DNA of 11,269 nt from Bacillota bacterium (lineage in GTDB: Bacteria; Bacillota; Clostridia; Lachnospirales; Cellulosilyticaceae), in the NCBI GenBank assembly GCA_023412455.1, contig JAEYNQ010000019.1:1-11269 (forward strand). Reading direction: 5' to 3'. How positions within the stretch are numbered: position 1 is the stretch's first letter; the number at the start of each line of letters is the position of its first letter. Under the pieces are notes generated by a model. It had not been told where the DNA came from and searched no databases. It saw only the letters and a program-made list of their open reading frames with translations. Of this stretch, positions 1-5,472 are shown piece after piece. Made by a program: the position numbers and the translations under genes.

Positions 1-896
1 TGTTTTGCAACTTCCTCCGCAAAGTTTTCTTCTTTTTTCTCAATTCCTTCGCCAGCTTCAAAACGAACAAATGATTTTACCTTATCCGCTTTTCCAAGTT
101 CTGCTGCAACATATTTACCAACTGTTAAATCTGGATCTTTCACATACTCTTGTTCAAGTAAACAGATTTCTTTAAGTTGTTTATTAAGTCGACCTATAAC
201 CATTTTTTCAATGATATTTTCAGGTTTACCTGGATTCTCATTAAGTGCTTGATGCATTAAAATTTCTTTTTCATGAGCTTTCTTTTCTTCTGGTACTTCA
301 TTTTCAGAAACAAACTCTGGGTTAGCAGCTGCAACTTGCATTGCAATATTTCTACCAACCTCCTGCGCCTTTTCACCTTCTGCAAGAACTTCTACTAAAG
401 AAACGATTTTTCCACCACCGTGTGTGTAAGATACAATGGTTCCTTCTGTTGACATTTTTACAAAACGACGAATTGATAAGTTTTCTCCGATTGTAGCAAT
501 TTTTTCAGTTAATATATCACCTACTGTTTTAGAAGAATCTTCTGGCCATGCAAGAGCTTTTAAAGCTTCTACATCCGTTACTTCATTATCAAGAATGATT
601 TGCGCCACTTCATTAACAAATGAAACAAATTGATCATTTTTAGCAACGAAGTCTGTTTCAGAGTTCACCTCAACAATAGCAGCTTTTTTATGATCAGCAG
701 AGATGGCATCTTTAATAAGACCTTCTGCAGCAACTCGATCTGCTTTTTTAGCAGCTTTCGCTAAACCATTTTCACGTAAGTATTCGATTGCCTTATCCAT
801 ATCACCGTCTACTGCGTTTAATGCTTTTTTACAGTCCATCATACCTGCTTGAGTTCTTTCACGTAATTCTTTTACCATAGCAGCAGTTATTGCCAT
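1..896 (-). CDS. tsf: Elongation factor Ts (3' end cut by window edge)
   Basis: EF-Ts is the cytoplasmic nucleotide-exchange factor that releases GDP from EF-Tu. The reading frame opens with ATG at 896 behind a GGGAGG site eight bases upstream and stays open to the window edge. The N-terminal UBA-like module is visible (VKELRERTQAGMMDCKKAL, about residues 8-26). The EF-Tu-contacting TDFVAKN motif is at residues 81-87. The last visible residues (ENFAEEVAKQ or H) match the usual C-terminus of Firmicutes EF-Ts, and 298 codons are present, so I infer only a few residues are missing. It starts 19 bp after the rpsB stop and is surely co-transcribed with it, as in most bacteria. Identification is secure; only the stop codon is unseen. 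Confidence 0.97.
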   Translation of the reverse strand, partial: MAITAAMVKELRERTQAGMMDCKKALNAVDGDMDKAIEYLRENGLAKAAKKADRVAAEGLIKDAISADHKKAAIVEVNSETDFVAKNDQFVSFVNEVAQIILDNEVTDVEALKALAWPEDSSKTVGDILTEKIATIGENLSIRRFVKMSTEGTIVSYTHGGGKIVSLVEVLAEGEKAQEVGRNIAMQVAAANPEFVSENEVPEEKKAHEKEILMHQALNENPGKPENIIEKMVIGRLNKQLKEICLLEQEYVKDPDLTVGKYVAAELGKADKVKSFVRFEAGEGIEKKEENFAEEVAK

Positions 897-915
897 TTTA
901 GTTTCCTCCCAAAAA

Positions 916-1659
916 TTATTCAGCGATTGCTTCTTCAGCGACTTCACTGTTTGTTTCTTGTGTTGTTTCAAAAATTTCACCTTGGTTTGCTTCGATAATA
1001 GCATCTGCCATTTTTGCAACGATTAATTTAACTGCACGAATAGCATCATCATTACCTGGAATAACATAATCTACTTCTTCTGGATCACAGTTTGTGTCTA
1101 CAATAGATACAACTGGAATACCTAAAATATGTGCTTCTTGAATTGCAATTCTTTCTTTGCGTGGATCAACTACGAACATAAGGCTTGGGATTTCTTTCAT
1201 TTCTTTAATACCACCTAAGTTCTTTTGAAGCTTGTCCATTTCTTTACGAAGTTCGATAACTTCTTTTTTAGGAAGTACATCAAATGTACCATCTTGTTCC
1301 ATAGTTTCTAATTGTTTAAGTCTTGCTACACGACTTTTAATGGTTGAGAAGTTTGTAAGCATACCACCTAACCATCTTTGGTTTACGTAGTACATACCAC
1401 TTCTTTCAGCTTCAGATTTAATAGATTCTTGAGCTTGTTTTTTAGTACCTACGAAAAGTACTTTACCACCTGCTTCTGCTACTTCACGAATAGCAGCATA
1501 AGCTTCGTCTACTTTTTTTGCTGTTTTTTGTAAGTCGATAATATAAATTCCGTTTCTTTCTGTGAAGATGTATTCTTTCATTTTAGGATTCCATCTTCTT
1601 GTTTGGTGTCCAAAATGTACACCTGCTTCTAAAAGTTGTTTCATTGAAATTACTGCCAT
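916..1659 (-). CDS. rpsB: 30S ribosomal protein S2
   Basis: This 247-residue protein is S2, which sits at the head-body junction of the 30S subunit and is needed for S1 or mRNA-channel function. The N-terminal family signature (ISMKQLLEAGVHFGHQTRRW, residues 4-23) and the second signature around residues 182-206 (PVVSIVDTNCDP, then IPGNDDA) are intact. NQRWLGGMLTNF at 93-104 is also typical. The length fits Firmicutes S2, with a short acidic C-terminal tail. The ATG at 1659 has AGGAGG (1667-1672) seven bases upstream. It has its own SigA-type promoter and a structured leader, and is followed 19 bp later by tsf. Its position directly after the flagellar/chemotaxis operon is the same as in B. 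subtilis. Confidence 0.99.
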   Translation of the reverse strand: MAVISMKQLLEAGVHFGHQTRRWNPKMKEYIFTERNGIYIIDLQKTAKKVDEAYAAIREVAEAGGKVLFVGTKKQAQESIKSEAERSGMYYVNQRWLGGMLTNFSTIKSRVARLKQLETMEQDGTFDVLPKKEVIELRKEMDKLQKNLGGIKEMKEIPSLMFVVDPRKERIAIQEAHILGIPVVSIVDTNCDPEEVDYVIPGNDDAIRAVKLIVAKMADAIIEANQGEIFETTQETNSEVAEEAIAE

Positions 1660-1666
1660 TTTTATT

Positions 1667-1672
1667 CCTCCT
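1667..1672 (-). promoter_or_regulatory. rpsB ribosome binding site, with a second upstream GGAGG
   Basis: On the minus strand the sequence reads CGGAGGACTAACCAGGAGG and then AATAAAA before ATG. The AGGAGG at 1667-1672 is seven bases from the start and is the working site. A second GGAGG (1680-1684) lies just upstream and shares its last base with the 3' arm of the leader hairpin. Two closely spaced Shine-Dalgarno-like sites are unusual. The upstream one may be a standby site or part of leader control, which is inference. Confidence 0.75.
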
Positions 1673-1683
1673 GGTTAGTCCTC

Positions 1684-1739
1684 CGCATTTATTCAGCTAT
1701 AGTAAACTGTTTCAGCACCATACTATCCTATTAAATGCG
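1684..1739 (-). promoter_or_regulatory. Structured 5' leader hairpin of rpsB mRNA (candidate S2 autoregulatory element)
   Basis: Perfect 8-bp complementary arms, CGCATTTA and TAAATGCG, close the element (1732-1739 and 1684-1691). Inside them a 6-bp helix ATAGTA/TACTAT forms (1721-1726 and 1699-1704). It is capped by a small GCUG-AAA-CAGU hairpin, so three stacked helices are separated by internal loops. The structure ends about a dozen bases before the rpsB Shine-Dalgarno site and lies inside the transcript predicted from the promoter at 1761-1789. There is no U-run, so it is not an intrinsic terminator. Autoregulation of rpsB-tsf by S2 through its leader is known in enterobacteria. A role here is inferred from position and shape only. 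Confidence 0.55.
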
Positions 1740-1760
1740 TGTGTTTTATTTTCGCTCTAA

Positions 1761-1789
1761 AGTATATCATACTTATTCTTTAATTACAA
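1761..1789 (-). promoter_or_regulatory. SigA-type promoter for rpsB-tsf
   Basis: Minus strand: -35 TTGTAA (1784-1789), 17-bp spacer, -10 TATACT (1761-1766). Both boxes are one base from consensus, the spacing is ideal and the spacer is AT-rich. Transcription should begin near 1754, giving a leader of about 95 nt. The promoter sits in the 151-bp gap between the last flagellar-operon gene and rpsB. It would give rpsB-tsf constitutive, growth-linked expression independent of the upstream operon. Confidence 0.8.
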
Positions 1790-1810
1790 TGGCAAATTCG
1801 TATCACCTAC

Positions 1811-2344
1811 TTATTTTGCTACCAAACGATCTAAAATTTCTTCATTTGTACCTGCTTTAGGAAATTCAATCCAACCATGCTTTAAATATTTTGTCTTTCC
1901 ATGGGCCACCACATAATCAAAAAAATTTTTTTCATTTTGTATTACTCCTGCTTCCTTAAGTAATTTACAAATTTGGGTGGCCCCCATATCCTCCATTATA
2001 AATACTTTAATTTTTTCATCCTCATTAACCTTTTCTATATCCGACTCTATATACTGTTGTGCCTTTTCTTCATGATCACGCTCTTTTTTTAACCCTATTA
2101 TTTCTTCTTTTAATTCCTCTAGTACAAAAGATACTTGCTTATCAGGAAGTACTCCTAAACCCGACTTAGATTCTTCCGTACCCTCATCATAAATCTTATT
2201 GGCTTCTACACTATTTCCATTCTGTTTAACGAGTGTATTCTCACATGCCAGTATATAAATCATCATTACAATCCCGGAGATAATCATACCACACCCTAAA
2301 CCAATAAACCAAAATGTCATTTTTCTATTTTCTCTCAGTTTCAT
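1811..2344 (-). CDS. Single-TM protein with C-terminal MltG/YceG-like (LysM-like) domain, no catalytic domain
   Basis: This 177-residue protein has a basic N-terminus (KLRENRK), a transmembrane segment at about 10-33 and a charged, probably coiled-coil stretch at 70-110. Its C-terminal domain (about 111-175) resembles the LysM-like subdomain of MltG/YceG endolytic transglycosylases, with GATQICKLLKEAGVI, then FFDYV, then a G-W-x-EFPKAGTNEEILDRL ending. The MltG catalytic domain is absent, so I do not call it an enzyme. The positive-inside rule puts the C-terminal domain outside the membrane, where it could touch peptidoglycan. ILAC at 31-34 loosely resembles a lipobox but has Leu at -2, so a lipoprotein is only a possibility. 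The ATG at 2344 has AAAGGG abutting it; an ATG at 2320 is an alternative but would lose the basic N-terminus. It is the last gene of the flagellar/chemotaxis run, and its role is unknown. Confidence 0.75.
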   Translation of the reverse strand: MKLRENRKMTFWFIGLGCGMIISGIVMMIYILACENTLVKQNGNSVEANKIYDEGTEESKSGLGVLPDKQVSFVLEELKEEIIGLKKERDHEEKAQQYIESDIEKVNEDEKIKVFIMEDMGATQICKLLKEAGVIQNEKNFFDYVVAHGKTKYLKHGWIEFPKAGTNEEILDRLVAK

Positions 2345-2348
2345 CCCT

Positions 2349-2759
2349 TTATCTCATTGAGTAAAGTGAAATCAGGAGATTCACTTCACCTATCCCCTTT
2401 TTTAATTTTTTTGCTATCTCTTCTACGCTATGGCCTTCCTCATACATTTTTATAATCTCATTGTTCTCTTGGATAGGCTTAGCTACTGTACTTGTTTTGA
2501 GAGTTATTTCTTTCCCTCCTTTTATAGGCTCCTTAGCAAGCATCTCTCTTAATGAATTATTCTTTTTTTCTTCTTCTTCTAAGAAGTATGAAAAAAGTTC
2601 CTGAATGTCATTATTGGACTCTGTGATAGATTTGTCTTTCGTATAATAATTCTCCTCATTATGTATAGCCATTCTAAATACCCCTATCATAATAAAAAGA
2701 AACCCCAATCCTATCCAAAGCAAACAGAAAAAGGGGGTATTTTGTATAGTAATAGCCAT
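2349..2759 (-). CDS. SwrB/YlxL-like single-TM protein with DUF6115-type C-terminal motif
   Basis: This 136-residue protein has one hydrophobic segment near the N-terminus (about 9-31, FFCLLWIGLGFLFIMIGVF), followed by a charged linker. A short C-terminal helix-turn-helix-like motif at about 102-131 reads IIKMYEEGHSVEEIAKKLKK and then GIGEVNLLISL. That C-terminal pattern is typical of the small proteins found after sigD in Firmicutes. In B. subtilis the gene here is swrB (ylxL), a membrane protein that promotes assembly or activation of the flagellar export apparatus and so swarming. The Arg after the membrane segment and the acidic/basic tail suggest the bulk is cytoplasmic. The ATG at 2759 follows AGGAGG by eight bases, and that site overlaps the preceding stop codon. 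Orthology to SwrB rests on position, architecture and the C-terminal motif; a symbol is withheld because sequences diverge strongly. Confidence 0.75.
   Translation of the reverse strand: MAITIQNTPFFCLLWIGLGFLFIMIGVFRMAIHNEENYYTKDKSITESNNDIQELFSYFLEEEEKKNNSLREMLAKEPIKGGKEITLKTSTVAKPIQENNEIIKMYEEGHSVEEIAKKLKKGIGEVNLLISLYSMR
2364..2386 (-). repeat. Short inverted repeat at the end of the SwrB-like gene
   Basis: On the minus strand AAGTGAATC, a TCCT loop and GATTTCACTT form a 9-bp stem with one bulged base. It lies inside the last codons of the SwrB-like gene, about 20 bases before the start of the next gene. It has no following U-run, so it is not a terminator. It may affect translational coupling to the next gene, whose own ribosome site is poor, but could equally be chance within coding DNA. 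Confidence 0.35.
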
Positions 2760-2771
2760 CTAACGTGCCTC

Positions 2772-3077
2772 CTATATACTCATATCAAATTTATTAAGTT
2801 TTATATTTTTAGGTGCTTCTTCTGGTGTCTCCTGATTACCCTTTTTATTTTTATCTTGCTTATATTTCCCTTTCCCCTGTTGCTTGTCTAAATCATTGTC
2901 GACTTTATTGTCTTGTTCTAACTTGTTGACCGATTCTTTTTTAAGTTGTGTCTCCTTCTGCATAATATGGGAAAATTGACCTTGTTGGGTTTGCACCGTT
3001 TGATTTTGCATTTGTTGTCTCGAGCTTATCTCTTGAGTCTGTTGATAAATAGTCTGTGTATCAATGGGTCGAATCAT
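2772..3077 (-). CDS. Small Q/K-rich hypothetical protein of the clostridial flagellar operon
   Basis: This 101-residue, hydrophilic protein has no signal peptide, membrane segment or cysteine. It opens with MIRPIDTQ, followed by a Gln-rich stretch (about 11-43, e.g. QMQNQTVQTQQGQF) and a Lys/Asp/Glu-rich, probably disordered section (44-90). It closes with a short hydrophobic end (IKLNKFDMSI). From memory, small proteins with a MIRPID-type start, Gln-rich body and short hydrophobic C-terminus often sit after the flagellar sigma gene in Clostridia; I know of no assigned function. The ATG at 3077 has a very strong GAGGAGGAG site, so it is surely translated. It lies 24 bp after sigD, and its TAG stop overlaps the ribosome site of the next gene. 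The composition suggests a partner-binding or chaperone-like adaptor, but this is speculation. Confidence 0.75.
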   Translation of the reverse strand: MIRPIDTQTIYQQTQEISSRQQMQNQTVQTQQGQFSHIMQKETQLKKESVNKLEQDNKVDNDLDKQQGKGKYKQDKNKKGNQETPEEAPKNIKLNKFDMSI

Positions 3078-3101
3078 GACAACTCCTCCTCAACTAGAAA
3101 C

Positions 3102-3851
3102 TTATAATGGTAATACTTTATCGTATTTCTCCATTTTACTACGCAAGCGCGACACTGCTTTAGTATGTAATTGTGAAACCCTAGATTCTGATACTTCTAA
3201 AACACTACTTATCTCCTTAAGTGTCAATTCATCAAAATAGTAAAGGAAAATAACCTGTTTTTCTCTTTCTGGTAAGGCTTCAATGGCCTTTGTTAACATT
3301 TCCTTTGTCTCTTGTTCTTGAACATAAGCTGCTGGACTTTCTGCATTGACATCTTTAATAGATTCTAATTGATACGAGTATTCATCAACGGAAATAAGGG
3401 TAGTAATATTTACTTCTTTTAAAAGTTCGCCATATTCTTCTATCTTTAGTCCTAAATATTTAGCCATCTCCTCATCTTGTGGCTGACGCCCCAGTTGAAA
3501 TTCTAATTCTGCATATGCTCTATCTACTTCTTTTTGCTTCTTACGAAGTGTCCGTGGCACCCAGTCAAGCTTTCTAATGGCATCTAAAATGGACCCTCTA
3601 ATACGTAATGAAGCATAGGTTTCAAATTTCACATTTTTATAGGGGTCAAATTTATCAATTGCATCAATAAGGCCAATAATCCCATAGTTCACCAAGTCTT
3701 CATTATCTACATATTGGTTGAGATAAATACCTAAACGACCAGCTACCAACTTTACGAGATAGACATAATGCTCTATTATAATTTGCTTAAGTCCTTGCTC
3801 TTTATTATTTATATACTGTTCCCAAACTTTGCTTATATCATACTTTCCCAT
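3102..3851 (-). CDS. sigD: Flagellar/motility RNA polymerase sigma factor SigD (FliA, sigma-28)
   Basis: This 249-residue, FliA/WhiG-type sigma factor directs RNA polymerase to late flagellar, chemotaxis and autolysin promoters. Region 2 spans about residues 23-95, with the core-binding and -10 recognition helix (GIIGLIDAIDKFDP, 58-70; KFETYASLRIRGSILDAIR, 75-93). DWVPRTLRKK at 96-105 is the hallmark start of region 3 in the sigma-28 family. Region 4 covers 188-240, with ALPEREKQVIFLYYFDELTL and the helix-turn-helix EISSVLEVSESRVSQLHTKA contacting the -35 element. The ATG at 3851 has GGAGG seven bases upstream and lies 21 bp after the cheD stop. Activity is expected to be held in check by the anti-sigma factor FlgM, encoded elsewhere. 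Placement near the distal end of fla/che matches B. subtilis, where distance from the operon promoter limits sigD expression. Confidence 0.97.
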   Translation of the reverse strand: MGKYDISKVWEQYINNKEQGLKQIIIEHYVYLVKLVAGRLGIYLNQYVDNEDLVNYGIIGLIDAIDKFDPYKNVKFETYASLRIRGSILDAIRKLDWVPRTLRKKQKEVDRAYAELEFQLGRQPQDEEMAKYLGLKIEEYGELLKEVNITTLISVDEYSYQLESIKDVNAESPAAYVQEQETKEMLTKAIEALPEREKQVIFLYYFDELTLKEISSVLEVSESRVSQLHTKAVSRLRSKMEKYDKVLPL

Positions 3852-3872
3852 GTTAGAACCTCCGATAACTTG

Positions 3873-4364
3873 CTATATTTCTTTTGTTCCATGTCCTATA
3901 GTTCTAACCAATAACATGCCAGTGTCTGTATGCAACTCAATGGTCCTTCCGTAATTACTACCCGTATCATTTGCTAGAATAGGAATTCTTAACTTATCCA
4001 ATATCTCAATGACTGCCGTTACATTACGGGTCCCTATCCTCATCATATCATCCATATTCTTAAACTCAAACATATGTGCGCCACCTGCTATTTTGGCAAC
4101 AATGCGGTTAGATTTTGCTCCGAGTGTTACCATATCCTCTACTAACTTCTCAATAGCTGTATCCGCAAACTTGGCCACATTCTCATTGTTTTTTATTTGG
4201 GTACTATCAGGGAGCATGATATGAGCAAGTCCTCCTATTTTTGTGGCACTATCATAAAGCGCTATCCCTACACAAGAACCTAGTCCCAATGTAGTAAGGA
4301 TATCAGGCTCCTTTGCTACGTTTAAATCTGCCATACCTACCTTAATTATATTTGCCTCACTCAT
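3873..4364 (-). CDS. cheD: Chemoreceptor glutamine deamidase CheD
   Basis: CheD deamidates specific glutamines of methyl-accepting chemotaxis proteins and also binds CheC, whose phosphatase activity it raises. The 163-residue length is normal. The catalytic Cys lies in TTLGLGSCVGIALYD (Cys31) and the His in GGLAHIMLPDS (His48); Thr25 is at the family-typical spacing of six before the Cys. KIAGGAHMF and the C-terminal GSNYGRTIELHTDTG are further conserved blocks. Its ATG overlaps the cheC stop as ATGA (4361-4364), so the two partners are translationally coupled, which fits their stoichiometric complex. It ends with TAG, 21 bp before sigD. Confidence 0.97.
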   Translation of the reverse strand: MSEANIIKVGMADLNVAKEPDILTTLGLGSCVGIALYDSATKIGGLAHIMLPDSTQIKNNENVAKFADTAIEKLVEDMVTLGAKSNRIVAKIAGGAHMFEFKNMDDMMRIGTRNVTAVIEILDKLRIPILANDTGSNYGRTIELHTDTGMLLVRTIGHGTKEI

Positions 4365-4984
4365 ATCCAGTCCCCTAATACATTGACAATATTACTAAAA
4401 GATGCATTGTCTAAAATAATAATATATGTTCCTTTTAATATACCTGTTACCTCAGTAAATTTTGTTTCTATAAACAACATGGTATTGTCATTTCTAGCAA
4501 ATTCAATGGCAGGATAACTGAGTATAGCTCCTGCCATATCAATAGACATTTGAGGAATAGATACATCCAACTTAAGACCTGTTAATGTATTAAGCGCATT
4601 GACATAAGAACCCGCTAAAATATTTCCTGTTTCACACAATACCGATACGTCTAGTTCGTCAAACTCCTCTACAGAAACTATATTTTTATTTAAAATAAGA
4701 TTAACTAACTTCGTTGCACTTTCACTCTCTAATGCCAATAAAAGCATGGCATTTAAATCGCCATAAACATTAATTAACATCCCTGCAATATACTCTTCAG
4801 GGTCACCTAAAACACCACCTAGCTCTTGTATCTTTTCAATATGTACTTCGGTTACACTCATATCCAGTGCCCGTCCTACTAGTTTTCCAAGAGCCGTCAT
4901 GGCATTACCTGCTCCAATATTACCTGCTTCTCTAAGAATATCCAATTCTTTTTCTGTTAAATTGTAATAATCTCTCTCTCCCAA
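4361..4984 (-). CDS. cheC: CheY-P phosphatase CheC (start reset to TTG at 4984)
   Basis: CheC dephosphorylates CheY-P and, in complex with CheD, links CheY-P level to receptor adaptation in the Bacillus-type system. Both active-site motifs of pattern D/S-x3-E-x2-N are present: DILREAGN (Glu19, Asn22) and SVLCETGN (Glu118, Asn121), numbering from the TTG at 4984. I chose that start because AAGGAG (4994-4999) lies nine bases upstream and gives 207 residues. B. subtilis CheC has about 209, beginning just before the first motif. The longest frame starts at another TTG (5038), with no ribosome site, inside cheW, and adds 18 basic residues unlike the family. The gene follows cheW by 19 bp and overlaps cheD by four. 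Function is near certain; the start is well supported but not proven. Confidence 0.95.
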   Translation of the reverse strand: MGERDYYNLTEKELDILREAGNIGAGNAMTALGKLVGRALDMSVTEVHIEKIQELGGVLGDPEEYIAGMLINVYGDLNAMLLLALESESATKLVNLILNKNIVSVEEFDELDVSVLCETGNILAGSYVNALNTLTGLKLDVSIPQMSIDMAGAILSYPAIEFARNDNTMLFIETKFTEVTGILKGTYIIILDNASFSNIVNVLGDWI

Positions 4985-4993
4985 AGGTCTATT

Positions 4994-4999
4994 CTCCTT
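4994..4999 (-). promoter_or_regulatory. Ribosome binding site that decides the cheC start
   Basis: Minus-strand AAGGAG lies immediately after the cheW stop codon and nine bases before TTG 4984. No comparable site precedes the upstream in-frame TTG at 5038, where the sequence is TTATTAAACC. This favours the shorter CheC. Confidence 0.75.
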
Positions 5000-5003
5000 A
5001 TTT

Positions 5004-5459
5004 TTATTTTTCAAAGGATTCTTCAATAATATTTTCAAGGTTTAATAAGGTTACGATACTATTATCGTACTGTATTTTTCCTACACCTAATAAATGATTA
5101 GTTTTCATTTTCCCTTGAACATTTTGTACAACTTCGATAGACACATCAGAAAGCTCAATAACTTCTTTTACTTCATCTACTATAATTCCTACCTCAGCAT
5201 CTTCTAGCTTAACAATAATAATACGGGTTTTATCTGTACTGTCTAATTGTTCAAGTTCAAATTGTTCTCTTAAACTAATAACAGGGATAATCTCGCCTCT
5301 TAAATTCATAACGCCTTTCACACAGTCAGGTGCTTTAGGCACACGCATAATAGGTTTCATACGCTCAATAATTTGAACATTTTGTATATCAATTCCATAG
5401 AGCTGCTCATCTAACTTAAATACAATAAATTGTCTTATGGTCTGAACTGCATAATCCAT
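5004..5459 (-). CDS. cheW: Chemotaxis coupling protein CheW
   Basis: CheW is the SH3-like scaffold that joins chemoreceptors to the CheA kinase in membrane-associated arrays. The 151-residue protein has the standard single-domain layout. It begins RQFIVFKLDEQLYGIDI (9-25), then IIERMKPIMRVPKAPDCVKG (30-49), the MNLRGEIIPVISLR block (51-64, with the conserved receptor-contacting Arg54), and GIIVDEVKEVI (91-101) in the second subdomain. The ATG at 5459 follows an AGGGGGA site, 13 bp after the cheA stop. It has no receiver domain, so it is CheW and not CheV. Confidence 0.97.
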   Translation of the reverse strand: MDYAVQTIRQFIVFKLDEQLYGIDIQNVQIIERMKPIMRVPKAPDCVKGVMNLRGEIIPVISLREQFELEQLDSTDKTRIIIVKLEDAEVGIIVDEVKEVIELSDVSIEVVQNVQGKMKTNHLLGVGKIQYDNSIVTLLNLENIIEESFEK

Positions 5460-5472
5460 ATTCTTTTCCCCC

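Noticed and set aside
436..633. Plus-strand frames opposite tsf, cheD, cheA, flhG, flhF and flhA (e.g. 436-633, 4009-4224, 5525-5758, 8664-8885, 9949-10233)
   Set aside because: All are antisense shadows of conserved minus-strand genes, with Ser/Ile/Thr-rich composition and no recognisable domain.
1684..1739. Intrinsic terminator of the flagellar operon
   Set aside because: The stems are AT-rich, no U-run follows on the minus strand, and the element lies downstream of the rpsB promoter, so it belongs to the rpsB leader.
1811..2344. Active endolytic transglycosylase MltG
   Set aside because: Only the LysM-like subdomain is recognisable. The protein is about half the size of MltG and ends before any catalytic domain.
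2661..2891. Plus-strand 76-residue hydrophobic frame that could be a small membrane protein
   Set aside because: It lies antisense to two well-supported genes. Its hydrophobicity comes from reading Lys/Asp-rich coding DNA backwards, and I see no ribosome site or promoter for it.
4361..5038. 225-residue CheC starting at TTG 5038
   Set aside because: There is no ribosome site, the extension overlaps cheW and is unlike the family; TTG 4984 is better supported.
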